DNA of 6,369 nt, taken from positions 1 through 6,369 of the forward strand of contig OMSZ01000189.1 in NCBI GenBank assembly GCA_900313855.1, in the 5' to 3' direction. Positions 1-6,363 of this stretch are shown here, one piece after another (position 1 is the first letter of the stretch; each line of letters begins with the position of its first letter). The translations under genes and the position numbers were made by a program. The notes beneath the pieces were generated by a model, which was not told the origin of the DNA, searched no databases, and was given only the letters and a program-made list of their open reading frames with translations. Source of the DNA: an uncultured Eubacteriales bacterium (GTDB lineage Bacteria > Bacillota > Clostridia > Lachnospirales > Lachnospiraceae).

Positions 1-27
1 CTTCGCTAAGTGCTCATATTATACCAC
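1..27 (-). repeat. Inverted copy of the 66-bp repeat core, cut by the window edge
   Basis: Read on the minus strand, positions 27 to 6 match exactly, over 22 bases, the first part of the repeat unit at 1925-1946 (GTGGTATAAT followed by ATGAGCACTTAG). After that the two diverge: GCGAAG here, GTGAAT in the array. The copy includes TGGTATAAT on the minus strand (26-18), a perfect extended -10 that would drive transcription leftward out of the window. Only the beginning of a unit is visible, so its full length and whether it is tandem cannot be judged. The copy shows that the repeat is dispersed and not just a local duplication. Confidence 0.85.
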
Positions 28-114
28 GAACTTTGTGATTGTGCTATCTATTGCATAAAAAACAGGTTTGGTGTGACATATGTCTAAGTATATTTATGGC
101 TTGATAATAAAATA

Positions 115-142
115 TTGAAATTTGAATCCGAAGTAGTATAAT
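115..142 (+). promoter_or_regulatory. Probable sigma-A promoter for the VanW-family gene
   Basis: TTGAAA at 115-120 (five of six to the -35 consensus) and TATAAT at 137-142 (six of six) are separated by 16 bp, close to the ideal 17. Transcription would start near 149-150 and give an untranslated leader of about 245 nt before the ATG at 395. The interval 28-114 before it holds nothing I can identify. This is a pattern match; no other -35/-10 pair this good lies upstream of the gene. Confidence 0.65.
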
Positions 143-150
143 GGAAATCT

Positions 151-385
151 GATAAATAAATAATATTATACAGAAAGTAATAAATAAGAAGAAAAACAGA
201 AAGTAGTAATAAGAAAGTAATAAGAAGAAAACAAAAACAGAAAGTAAAAAGTTAGAAAGTAAAAAAGTATAAGATAAAAGATAGATATTAAATAAAAAAC
301 AATTATCAGAAAACAATAAATAGATAATATGAAAACAATAAGTAGAAAACAGTAAATATAAATAATAAACAGTAATAAATACATT
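151..385 (+). repeat. Low-complexity, A/G-rich, C-poor leader made of degenerate short repeats
   Basis: This stretch fills the proposed 5' UTR of the VanW-family gene. By my count it has only 11 C residues in 235 nt, and TAA/TAG triplets occur throughout, so it is not coding on this strand. Its first half contains five exact copies of AGAAAGTA (172-179, 198-205, 212-219, 239-246, 254-261). Their spacings of 26, 14, 27 and 15 imply a degenerate tandem unit of about 41 bp. Its second half contains GAAAACARTAARTA at 309-322, 331-344 and 345-358, with a related sequence at 366-381. With so few C residues the RNA should be largely unstructured. I see no riboswitch motif, in particular no c-di-GMP-I (GEMM) core. 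The role is unknown: it could affect translation or mRNA stability, or simply be slippage-generated sequence. Confidence 0.7.
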
Positions 386-391
386 AGGTGA
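386..391 (+). promoter_or_regulatory. RBS of the VanW-family gene
   Basis: AGGTGA at 386-391 sits just before the ATG at 395. The gap is short, but AGGTGA matches the 3' part of the full Shine-Dalgarno (GGAGGTGA), so the effective alignment is normal. The TGA at 389-391 inside it is an in-frame stop, which fixes the first possible start at 395. Confidence 0.75.
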
Positions 392-394
392 AAA

Positions 395-1885
395 ATGAGA
401 AGCGATAGAGATAGAAGGACAAAAACCTCAGAGACAAAAAAGAAGAATGGAAATATAGTACAGTTATATATAATAAGATTTATATTGTTGATAATTATTA
501 CAGTAATAGTCTCCGGGGGAATATGGTCCGTTAAGTTATTTATAATTGACAGTTATATTGAGAAAAGAAATACTGAAAGAAAAGAAAACAATTCAGTCAG
601 TATTTCAAGGGATGAATTGATCCATTCCGGAAAAATATATGATGGTATTTTTTTAGACGAGGTGGATGTAAGCGGTCTTGATTATGAGAAAGCTATGGAT
701 GCTTGCGGAAAGTACTATAGTAATCTTGGAAAACGTGAGTTGACATTTAAGGATGAATTGGGAAGCTACAGTACTGATTTTTCAGAGGTTGATATCAAAA
801 CCGAATATAAAGATACGGTATGTGATGCCTTAACGTATGGAAGAACCGGTAATATTTTAAGCCGATACAAAGAGATTCAGGAGCTAAAGAGGGATAATGT
901 AATATTAATACCGGAAAAGACTATTGATGAAGAACAGCTTGATTCCGTATTGTCGGATAAGACAGAGGATTTAGTAAAAGCTCCGGTTTCATCTACTATG
1001 GTCAGATCAGACGGAAATTTTGTTGTATATCCCAGTGAAAAGGGCTTGGGTTTAGATAATGAGAAGACTATAGAGCTTGTAAAAAACGAGCTGAGTAAAT
1101 GCTGGAGTGAAAAGGAATTATCGATAGACGCAGTTACGAAGGAGGTTGAGCCTGCTTATACTGAAGAAGATTTTTACGGGGTAGACAGCTTACTAGGAAG
1201 ATCGGTTACTGAATATAACAACAGAAATTCGGAGCGTATTTCCAATCTGATCGTTGGTACTAAAAAAATAGCGGATACAGTAGTTTTACCCGGACATCAG
1301 TTTTCGGTGTATGATGCAGTGGCTCCATTTACCGAGGAAAACGGATATCAGAATGCAGGACAATATATAAACGCAGAGCTTGTGGATGGTTTAGGCGGAG
1401 GTATATGCCAGGTTGCCACAACCTTATATGATGCAGTATTAGAAGCTGAGCTTCAGGTGGATGAGAGATATCCTCATTCTATGACTGTAAGTTATGTTGA
1501 TAAAGGTATGGATGCAGCCATAGCGGAAGGATATCAGGATTTCAAATTTACCAACAACACAGATTATCCGATCTATATTGATGCGTATGCCGGGGGCGGC
1601 AGCATTTCCGTTGCTATTTATGGCCATGAAACCAGACCGGATAGTCATAGGATAGAATTCGAAAGCCAGATAATAGAGACTTATGAGCCGGGTGAAGAGA
1701 AGACCATTTATGACGATACATTACCGGAGGGGACAACTAATGTTACGGATGCCCATACCGGTTATTACGTTGAGGTTTGGAAGCATATATATGAAAATGG
1801 TGAATTGGTTGATTCAGTTAAGGTTAATGGAAGCCAGTATAACGCAGTTTCAAAAACTACGCGTATTGGGACAATGAAGGAATAA
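395..1885 (+). CDS. Membrane-anchored VanW-family protein with PG-binding-like and G5-like domains
   Basis: The 496-residue protein has a short basic cytoplasmic tail (1-22) and one hydrophobic segment (about 29-51) that should act as an uncleaved signal anchor, leaving the rest outside the membrane. Residues about 81-250 resemble the PG_binding_4 region common in this family (GIFLDEVDVSGLDYEKA at 84-100, later VVYPSEKGLGLD at 210-221). The VanW domain spans about 267-410 and carries the signature GLGGGICQVATTLYDA (332-347, Cys338) and YPHSMTVSYV (359-368). Residues about 420-493 look like a G5 domain (TLPEGTTNV at 442-450, ENGELV at 467-472, ending RIGT), a module linked to cell-wall sugar binding. 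The biochemical role of VanW proteins is not established; the name comes from an accessory gene of vanB-type clusters. No van resistance genes are present here, so this should not be read as vancomycin resistance. The start is fixed by the in-frame TGA at 389-391. No intrinsic terminator is visible after the stop. Confidence 0.9.
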   Translation: MRSDRDRRTKTSETKKKNGNIVQLYIIRFILLIIITVIVSGGIWSVKLFIIDSYIEKRNTERKENNSVSISRDELIHSGKIYDGIFLDEVDVSGLDYEKAMDACGKYYSNLGKRELTFKDELGSYSTDFSEVDIKTEYKDTVCDALTYGRTGNILSRYKEIQELKRDNVILIPEKTIDEEQLDSVLSDKTEDLVKAPVSSTMVRSDGNFVVYPSEKGLGLDNEKTIELVKNELSKCWSEKELSIDAVTKEVEPAYTEEDFYGVDSLLGRSVTEYNNRNSERISNLIVGTKKIADTVVLPGHQFSVYDAVAPFTEENGYQNAGQYINAELVDGLGGGICQVATTLYDAVLEAELQVDERYPHSMTVSYVDKGMDAAIAEGYQDFKFTNNTDYPIYIDAYAGGGSISVAIYGHETRPDSHRIEFESQIIETYEPGEEKTIYDDTLPEGTTNVTDAHTGYYVEVWKHIYENGELVDSVKVNGSQYNAVSKTTRIGTMKE

Positions 1886-1923
1886 AAAGTATAATAAAAA
1901 TAATAATGCATTTTTGTGTATTT

Positions 1924-2080
1924 TGTGGTATAATATGAGCACTTAGTGAATCCGAACGAAGTGAGGATGAAGTTAGTGCGAGTAATGCCTGTGGTATAAT
2001 ATGAGCACTTAGTAAATCCGAACGAAGTGAGGATGAGGTTAGTGCGAGTAATGCCTGTGGTATAATATGAGCACTTAGTG
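1924..2080 (+). repeat. Tandem 66-bp intergenic repeat, 2.4 copies
   Basis: Unit 1 is 1924-1989, unit 2 is 1990-2055, and a partial unit 3 is 2056-2080 (first 25 bases). Units 1 and 2 are identical at 64 of 66 positions; they differ at 1948/2014 (G/A) and 1971/2037 (A/G). Unit 3 follows unit 1 at the first of these. Each unit begins TGTGGTATAATATGAGCACT and ends TTAGTGCGAGTAATGCC, with a central CCGAACGAAGTGAGG. A further copy of the core lies inverted at 1-27. Because 66 is a multiple of three, the minus strand stays open through the array and shows a 22-residue periodicity; I regard this as an artefact. The whole 1886-2143 interval lacks a convincing gene. Confidence 0.95.
1926..2066 (+). 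promoter_or_regulatory. Three repeated extended -10 elements, one per repeat copy
   Basis: TGGTATAAT, a perfect extended -10, occurs at 1926-1934, 1992-2000 and 2058-2066, exactly 66 bp apart, all pointing at the sensor-cyclase gene. For copies 2 and 3 the preceding unit supplies TTAGTG 16 bp upstream of TATAAT (1973-1978 and 2039-2044), which is a poor -35. Extended -10 promoters can work with weak -35 regions, so these are plausible but unproven start sites. Confidence 0.45.
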
Positions 2081-2094
2081 TAAGACATACCATT

Positions 2095-2103
2095 TGGTAT
2101 AAT
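2095..2103 (+). promoter_or_regulatory. Proximal extended -10, likely promoter of the sensor-cyclase gene
   Basis: TGGTATAAT recurs in unique sequence after the array breaks off, with TATAAT at 2098-2103. It would start RNA near 2110, about 34 nt before the ATG. The TTAGTG at 2075-2080, contributed by the end of the partial repeat copy, lies 17 bp upstream but matches the -35 consensus poorly. Confidence 0.5.
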
Positions 2104-2126
2104 TTTGTAGTACTATTTTTGTATTC

Positions 2127-2137
2127 AAGGAGAAGGA
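2127..2137 (+). promoter_or_regulatory. RBS of the sensor-cyclase gene
   Basis: AAGGAG at 2127-2132 is followed by a second AAGGA at 2133-2137. These lie 11 and 6 nt before the ATG at 2144. The closer one has ideal spacing and supports this start. Confidence 0.85.
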
Positions 2138-2143
2138 AGTTCA

Positions 2144-4450
2144 ATGGACAAGCGGATCAAAATCGGATTGTTAGTCGATGATATTGACTCAAGCTTTACT
2201 CAACAGACCTGTAGGGGGGCTGAGTTGGGAGCTGTCAGCATCGATGCAAATCTATATATATTTCCAATGAAATATCTTGATTCAAGAGAATTTTTGGACG
2301 ATCATAGTCGTTTTGAATATCAGTACAATATGATCTATCGTTTTATTACGGAAAAAAATATTGATATTCTCTTTGTTTTGATGGGCAATATCGGATGCCG
2401 AACAGAATATAAAAAGCAGATAGATTTTCTTAATGATCTGCCGGACATTCCTATTGTAACCTTGTTCACTTCTTTTGAGGGATTTCCTTCTGTAACATTT
2501 AATAACAGAAAAGGACTGGAAGAAGTTATCCAGCATTTGATAGATCATCATAAGGCAAAGGATATCGGCTTTGTAAGCGGACCGCTTACAAATGGTGACG
2601 CTGTTGAAAGACTTGATGTATATAAGTCTGTGTTGGATGCCAACGGCATTGCATATGATGAGAATAAGGTTGTTTATGGTAATTTTGAGGCGGCTTGTGA
2701 GGATGTTGTAGAGGATCTTTTGGATCGGAATCCTAAGCTTGATGCTGTTGTATTTGCCAGTGATCTTATGGCTTTAGGCGGATACAATGTTTTCAAGAGC
2801 AGAGGGATGGATATAGGTAAGGATATTCTTGTAACCGGTTTTGATAATGCGCCATTTTCATCGGGGATTGTACCGGCTCTTACAACAGTTGAGGCAAGTG
2901 CAGCCAATCTTGCATTCAGGGCAGTAGAGCATACCGCACAGTTTATTGATAAAACAATCGATGCTTTTAAGATTGACACCTCTTTTGTTAATAGAGAATC
3001 ATGTGGCTGTGATAGTTCGGAGATAACTAACTACGAATCGGGTATGGATTTAAGACCGATCAGTTCAAAGGAAGAATTACCATTAAACGGAATATATGAA
3101 TATCTGTTTGGAGAATATAGTCTCGGTAATTCTATTGATTACATAGAAGAACATTTGAAAGCATTTCTTTATGCATTGTTTGATGTAGCCATTAACAAAG
3201 ATTTTGAAAAACAGTGTAAGCATATTAAGGAATTATTCACTACTGTGATACAGGATCCGATCCTGTCGTATACTACATCAGAGAAAATGTTTAATATGCT
3301 GATGGTATTCAAGCGGCAGGTGGCTGCATTTATAGATAATGACAAGGACAGATTGGAATTGTCGGAGTTGTTTTCATTGATATTCCGTACATTTACGCTG
3401 CATAACAGTCAGATGCTAGAAAAGAAACAGGAACATATTATGGGAATCTCTGAGATGGTTAATCGAATGACCAGTGAGATTTTTGTGTACGACGGTAATA
3501 CTGAAGAAGCGTACCAGTCTATGTTCACCCAGTTTGGTAAGATTGGTGTTTCCAGTGCCTATATGTTATCATTTAAGGATATTATTAAACATTTTCGTGG
3601 TGATAAATGGATTCAGCCGCAGACGGTTAATCTTAAAGCATACGAGGTTGACGGTGTTGTAGGCGTCCTTTCGATGGAGGATGCAGAGCTGGCGGTAAAT
3701 GATATGTTTGATAATGATTATCTGCCGGATCACAGAGTGACTATGGTATTGTCACCTCTATATTCGTTTGAAGAGGTGTATGGAGTTCTTCTGTGTGAAG
3801 TTGATTATATTAATTTTGATTGTGTTACACCTATCAGCATACAGTTATCATCTGCTTTGAAATCATTGATACTGTTAGAGAAACAGAGGAATATTCAAAG
3901 AGAGCTTGAAAGTAATCTTAAAAAGATTGAGGAGAGCAATTCAGTATTAGACGAGATGTCTAAGTCTGATGAGCTTACCGGAATATATAACCGCAGAGGC
4001 TTTATCGAAAATGCTGAAAAGGCTATTGCGGATGAGAAGAATCGCGGAAAGACTGCTTTGATATTCTACTCAGATATGGATAATCTTAAAATGATCAATG
4101 ATGTTTATGGTCATGATGATGGAGATTTTGCACTTAAGGAGATTGCCAATATTCTTCTTGATACATTCAGAAGCTCTGACATAGTCAGCCGTTTCGGTGG
4201 TGATGAATTTGTATGTCTTGCAGTTGTTAAGATTGAAGGAAAGGGTCCTGAGATCAAACAGAGAATGGAGATCATTACCGAAAAACACAATGCTCTTGCC
4301 GGCAAGCCATATCCTATAGAGATGAGTACAGGTTATTGTGAGTTTGAGTGCGGAGAGGATGTTGATCTATATAAGCTTTTGGATATAGCGGATACTATGT
4401 TATATGCAGAGAAGCAGGAGAAGAAGAAAAAGAACGGTTCGTACAGATAG
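2144..4450 (+). CDS. Soluble LacI-type sensor fused to a GGDEF diguanylate cyclase
   Basis: This 768-residue protein is predicted to make cyclic di-GMP from two GTP in response to a small ligand. Residues about 4-290 form a LacI/PurR-like effector-binding domain: ERLDVYKSVLDANGI (155-169), VVFASDLMALGGYNVF (202-217), VTGFDNAPFSS (230-240) and PALTTV (244-249). There is no HTH before it and no signal peptide or membrane segment, so it should act in the cytoplasm and not as a repressor or periplasmic receptor. A CGC motif (287-289) closes this domain. Residues about 300-430 are helical and unassigned; about 440-575 look GAF-like, with low certainty. A probable coiled coil (577-607) leads to the GGDEF domain (607-768): LTGIYNRRGF (611-620), metal-binding SDMDNLK (643-649), GGDEF (685-689) and an intact inhibitory RSSD (676-679) five residues before it. 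No EAL or HD-GYP domain is present. The ligand is unknown; the fold suggests a sugar or nucleoside. Confidence 0.92.
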   Translation: MDKRIKIGLLVDDIDSSFTQQTCRGAELGAVSIDANLYIFPMKYLDSREFLDDHSRFEYQYNMIYRFITEKNIDILFVLMGNIGCRTEYKKQIDFLNDLPDIPIVTLFTSFEGFPSVTFNNRKGLEEVIQHLIDHHKAKDIGFVSGPLTNGDAVERLDVYKSVLDANGIAYDENKVVYGNFEAACEDVVEDLLDRNPKLDAVVFASDLMALGGYNVFKSRGMDIGKDILVTGFDNAPFSSGIVPALTTVEASAANLAFRAVEHTAQFIDKTIDAFKIDTSFVNRESCGCDSSEITNYESGMDLRPISSKEELPLNGIYEYLFGEYSLGNSIDYIEEHLKAFLYALFDVAINKDFEKQCKHIKELFTTVIQDPILSYTTSEKMFNMLMVFKRQVAAFIDNDKDRLELSELFSLIFRTFTLHNSQMLEKKQEHIMGISEMVNRMTSEIFVYDGNTEEAYQSMFTQFGKIGVSSAYMLSFKDIIKHFRGDKWIQPQTVNLKAYEVDGVVGVLSMEDAELAVNDMFDNDYLPDHRVTMVLSPLYSFEEVYGVLLCEVDYINFDCVTPISIQLSSALKSLILLEKQRNIQRELESNLKKIEESNSVLDEMSKSDELTGIYNRRGFIENAEKAIADEKNRGKTALIFYSDMDNLKMINDVYGHDDGDFALKEIANILLDTFRSSDIVSRFGGDEFVCLAVVKIEGKGPEIKQRMEIITEKHNALAGKPYPIEMSTGYCEFECGEDVDLYKLLDIADTMLYAEKQEKKKKNGSYR

Positions 4451-4583
4451 AGCATAAAGTATAGATATATGCATATACTGGAACGGATACAAAGAATATA
4501 TACAAAGAACAGAAATATAGAGCAGATATATAGAACTGATAGGCAGAACTTATAGACAGAACATACATATTGCTCAAAAGAAT
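4451..4583 (+). other. Purine-rich low-complexity 3' UTR of the sensor-cyclase gene
   Basis: These 133 bases lie between the cyclase stop and the terminator. They contain short imperfect repeats, including TACAAAGAA at 4488-4496 and 4501-4509 and several TATAGA...CAGA blocks between 4516 and 4562. The style resembles the leader at 151-385, although the motifs are not the same. I see no gene or structured RNA here. Confidence 0.5.
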
Positions 4584-4632
4584 AAAACCGCTGAAACAGG
4601 TTGATAATAAGACCAATGTTTCAGCGGTTTTT
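4584..4632. terminator. Strong bidirectional intrinsic terminator between convergent genes
   Basis: AAAACCGCTGAAAC (4584-4597) and GTTTCAGCGGTTTT (4618-4631) form a perfect 14-bp stem. The 20-nt loop can add a small inner GGTT/GACC helix. The plus strand runs into TTTTTATTT. The minus strand runs into TTTTATTCTTTT. It should end the sensor-cyclase transcript from the left and the argS transcript from the right; the argS stop is only 19 bp away. Confidence 0.93.
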
Positions 4633-4650
4633 ATTTAAACGAAATCTTTA

Positions 4651-6336
4651 TTACATCTGTTCAGGACAATCTATACCCAAAAGTGAGAGAGAATCCTTTA
4701 AGGTTTTTGCGGTTAGAGCTACAAGCTTAAGTCTTGCATTTCTTATCGTTTCATCCTCCACTAAAACCTTATCCGCATTGTAGAAACGGGAGAAGGACTG
4801 TGCGACATCCATTGAAAAACGCGCTACAACGGAAGGCTCGTATTTCTCGGCAGCATCACGTACGATCTGAGGATATCTGTTGATATCCTTAAGAAGAGAA
4901 ATGGCAGGCTCGTCAAGAATTTGACCACAGTCAATTTCTGCATTCTCATCATATGATGCGTTTCGAAGTATGCTTGCGCAGCGGCAATAGGTGTATTGCA
5001 CATATGGACCGGTTTCTCCATCAAAGTTTAATACCTTATCCCATTTGAAGGATACGTCTTTGATCCTTTGATTATACAAGTCATTAAATATTATTGCTCC
5101 GACACCGACTTTTCTTGAAACCTCATCCTTGTTTTCAAGATCAGGGTTCTTTGTAACAATTATCTCTTTTACTTTTTCGATAGCTTCCTTTAAGATATCC
5201 TCTGCATATATGATGTTGCCGCTTCTTGTTGAAAGCTTGGCGCCTTCAAGACTAACCAGACCGTAAGGTATGTGAACAAGGCTGTCCTTTGCCCAATCAT
5301 TTCCGAGCAATTCGATCACCTTAAACACCTGGGCAAAATGAAGCTTCTGCTCCTGACCGGTTACATACAGACATTTTTCAAAATTCCATCTGTCTTTGCG
5401 ATATAATACTGCCGCAAGATCTCTTGTTGCATAGATCGTGCTTCCGTCTTTTTTCATGATAAGGCAGGGAGCCATATTATATTCTTCAAGATCAACTATT
5501 TTGGCACCCTGGCTCTCCTTTAATAACCCTGCATTATCAAGACGGGTCACAACGTCAGCGGTTTTATCCCTATAGAAGCTCTCGCCCATATAGTGGTCGA
5601 ACTCCATGCCAAGCAAAGCATAGGTTCCCTTGTATTCTTTAAGACTGATATCAACAAACCACTGCCAGATATCTAGGGCCTCCTGATTACCGTTTTCCAT
5701 CTCGTTAAACCAGTGGCGGGCCTCATCATTTAAGCTGTCATCTTTGTCTGCCTCTTCGTGAAATTTGACATATAGGCGCATGAGCTCTGCAACGCCGTCG
5801 CGTTCAACATCCTCCTGTCTGCCCCATTTCTTATAGGCAACAATAAGCTTTCCAAACTGTGTACCCCAATCTCCCAAGTGGTTGATGCGTTCAACCTTAT
5901 ATCCCAATTTGGTATAGATCTTATATAGAGAATTACCTATGATCGTGGTACGCAGATGTCCGACATGGAAATTCTTTGCAACATTAGGGGAAGAGTAATC
6001 TATACAGATAGTCTTTCCCTTACCCATATCAGAGGATCCAAAGTCTTTAACATCCGCTGTATCTAACATGGATCTTACAAACATTTCTTTTTTGATAAAG
6101 AAATTAATGTAGGCTCCTTTAACTTCTGATTTCTCCAATATATCAACATCGCCGATCTTCTCTGCAATGTCTGCGGCGATAAGCGGAGGAGCTTTTCTTA
6201 ATGTCTTTGCAAGCTGAAAACATGGAAATGCAAAGTCACCCATATCTGCCTTAGGAGGAATCTCCAAAAGATCTGCCACCATGCTTTTATCTAATTCTGC
6301 TGCCTTACTTATTATTTCGATTATCTGTTCTTTCAT
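4651..6336 (-). CDS. argS: Arginyl-tRNA synthetase (class I)
   Basis: The 561-residue product charges tRNA-Arg with arginine using ATP in the cytoplasm and is expected to be essential. Residues 1-85 fit the N-terminal tRNA-binding (Add-1) domain of ArgRS. The Rossmann catalytic core follows with SSPNVAKNFHVGHLRTT (115-131, HVGH at 124-127 being the HIGH motif), HLGDWGTQFGKL (153-164) and LEGAKLSTRSGNII (363-376), which takes the place of KMSKS. The C-terminal part, from about 446, is the DALR-type helical anticodon-binding domain and ends in the family-typical LLGIDCPEQM. The length is normal and no key motif is missing. The start is supported by an AAGGAG six bases upstream. The gene converges on the sensor-cyclase gene and shares its terminator; there is no functional link to the other genes here. 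Confidence 0.98.
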   Translation of the reverse strand: MKEQIIEIISKAAELDKSMVADLLEIPPKADMGDFAFPCFQLAKTLRKAPPLIAADIAEKIGDVDILEKSEVKGAYINFFIKKEMFVRSMLDTADVKDFGSSDMGKGKTICIDYSSPNVAKNFHVGHLRTTIIGNSLYKIYTKLGYKVERINHLGDWGTQFGKLIVAYKKWGRQEDVERDGVAELMRLYVKFHEEADKDDSLNDEARHWFNEMENGNQEALDIWQWFVDISLKEYKGTYALLGMEFDHYMGESFYRDKTADVVTRLDNAGLLKESQGAKIVDLEEYNMAPCLIMKKDGSTIYATRDLAAVLYRKDRWNFEKCLYVTGQEQKLHFAQVFKVIELLGNDWAKDSLVHIPYGLVSLEGAKLSTRSGNIIYAEDILKEAIEKVKEIIVTKNPDLENKDEVSRKVGVGAIIFNDLYNQRIKDVSFKWDKVLNFDGETGPYVQYTYCRCASILRNASYDENAEIDCGQILDEPAISLLKDINRYPQIVRDAAEKYEPSVVARFSMDVAQSFSRFYNADKVLVEDETIRNARLKLVALTAKTLKDSLSLLGIDCPEQM

Positions 6337-6342
6337 AGAATT

Positions 6343-6348
6343 CTCCTT
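6343..6348 (-). promoter_or_regulatory. argS: RBS of argS
   Basis: On the minus strand AAGGAG ends six bases before the ATG (6336-6334). This is near-ideal spacing and confirms the start. Confidence 0.9.
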
Positions 6349-6363
6349 CTTTTATATTTTTAA

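Noticed and set aside
123..132. TGAATCCGAA shared between the VanW promoter spacer and the 66-bp repeat (1947-1956)
   Set aside because: A ten-base match against a 66-bp query over both strands of this window is near the chance level.
44..384. Minus-strand frames encoding very hydrophobic F/L/I/Y-rich peptides
   Set aside because: They are the complement of the A/G-rich low-complexity leader; poly-T/C codons give F, L, I and S automatically. There is no RBS or family resemblance.
395..1885. Vancomycin resistance gene
   Set aside because: VanW-domain proteins are widespread in Firmicutes without van clusters, and no ligase, dehydrogenase, dipeptidase or two-component genes are present.
1886..2143. 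CRISPR array or c-di-GMP riboswitch in the repeat region
   Set aside because: Units are contiguous and nearly identical along their whole length, with no variable spacers and no cas genes. No GEMM-type conserved core is visible upstream of the cyclase.
1765..2144. Minus-strand open frames with a 22-residue periodic protein (repeats of KCSYYTTGITRTN or SAHIIPQALLALTSS)
   Set aside because: The periodicity follows from the 66-bp DNA repeat being a multiple of three. Two different frames are open at once, neither has a clear RBS, and both overlap the end of the VanW gene.
4598..4617. Large terminator loop as a possible small RNA or riboregulator
   Set aside because: The perfect 14-bp stem with T-runs on both sides and its position between convergent genes explain it fully as a bidirectional terminator.
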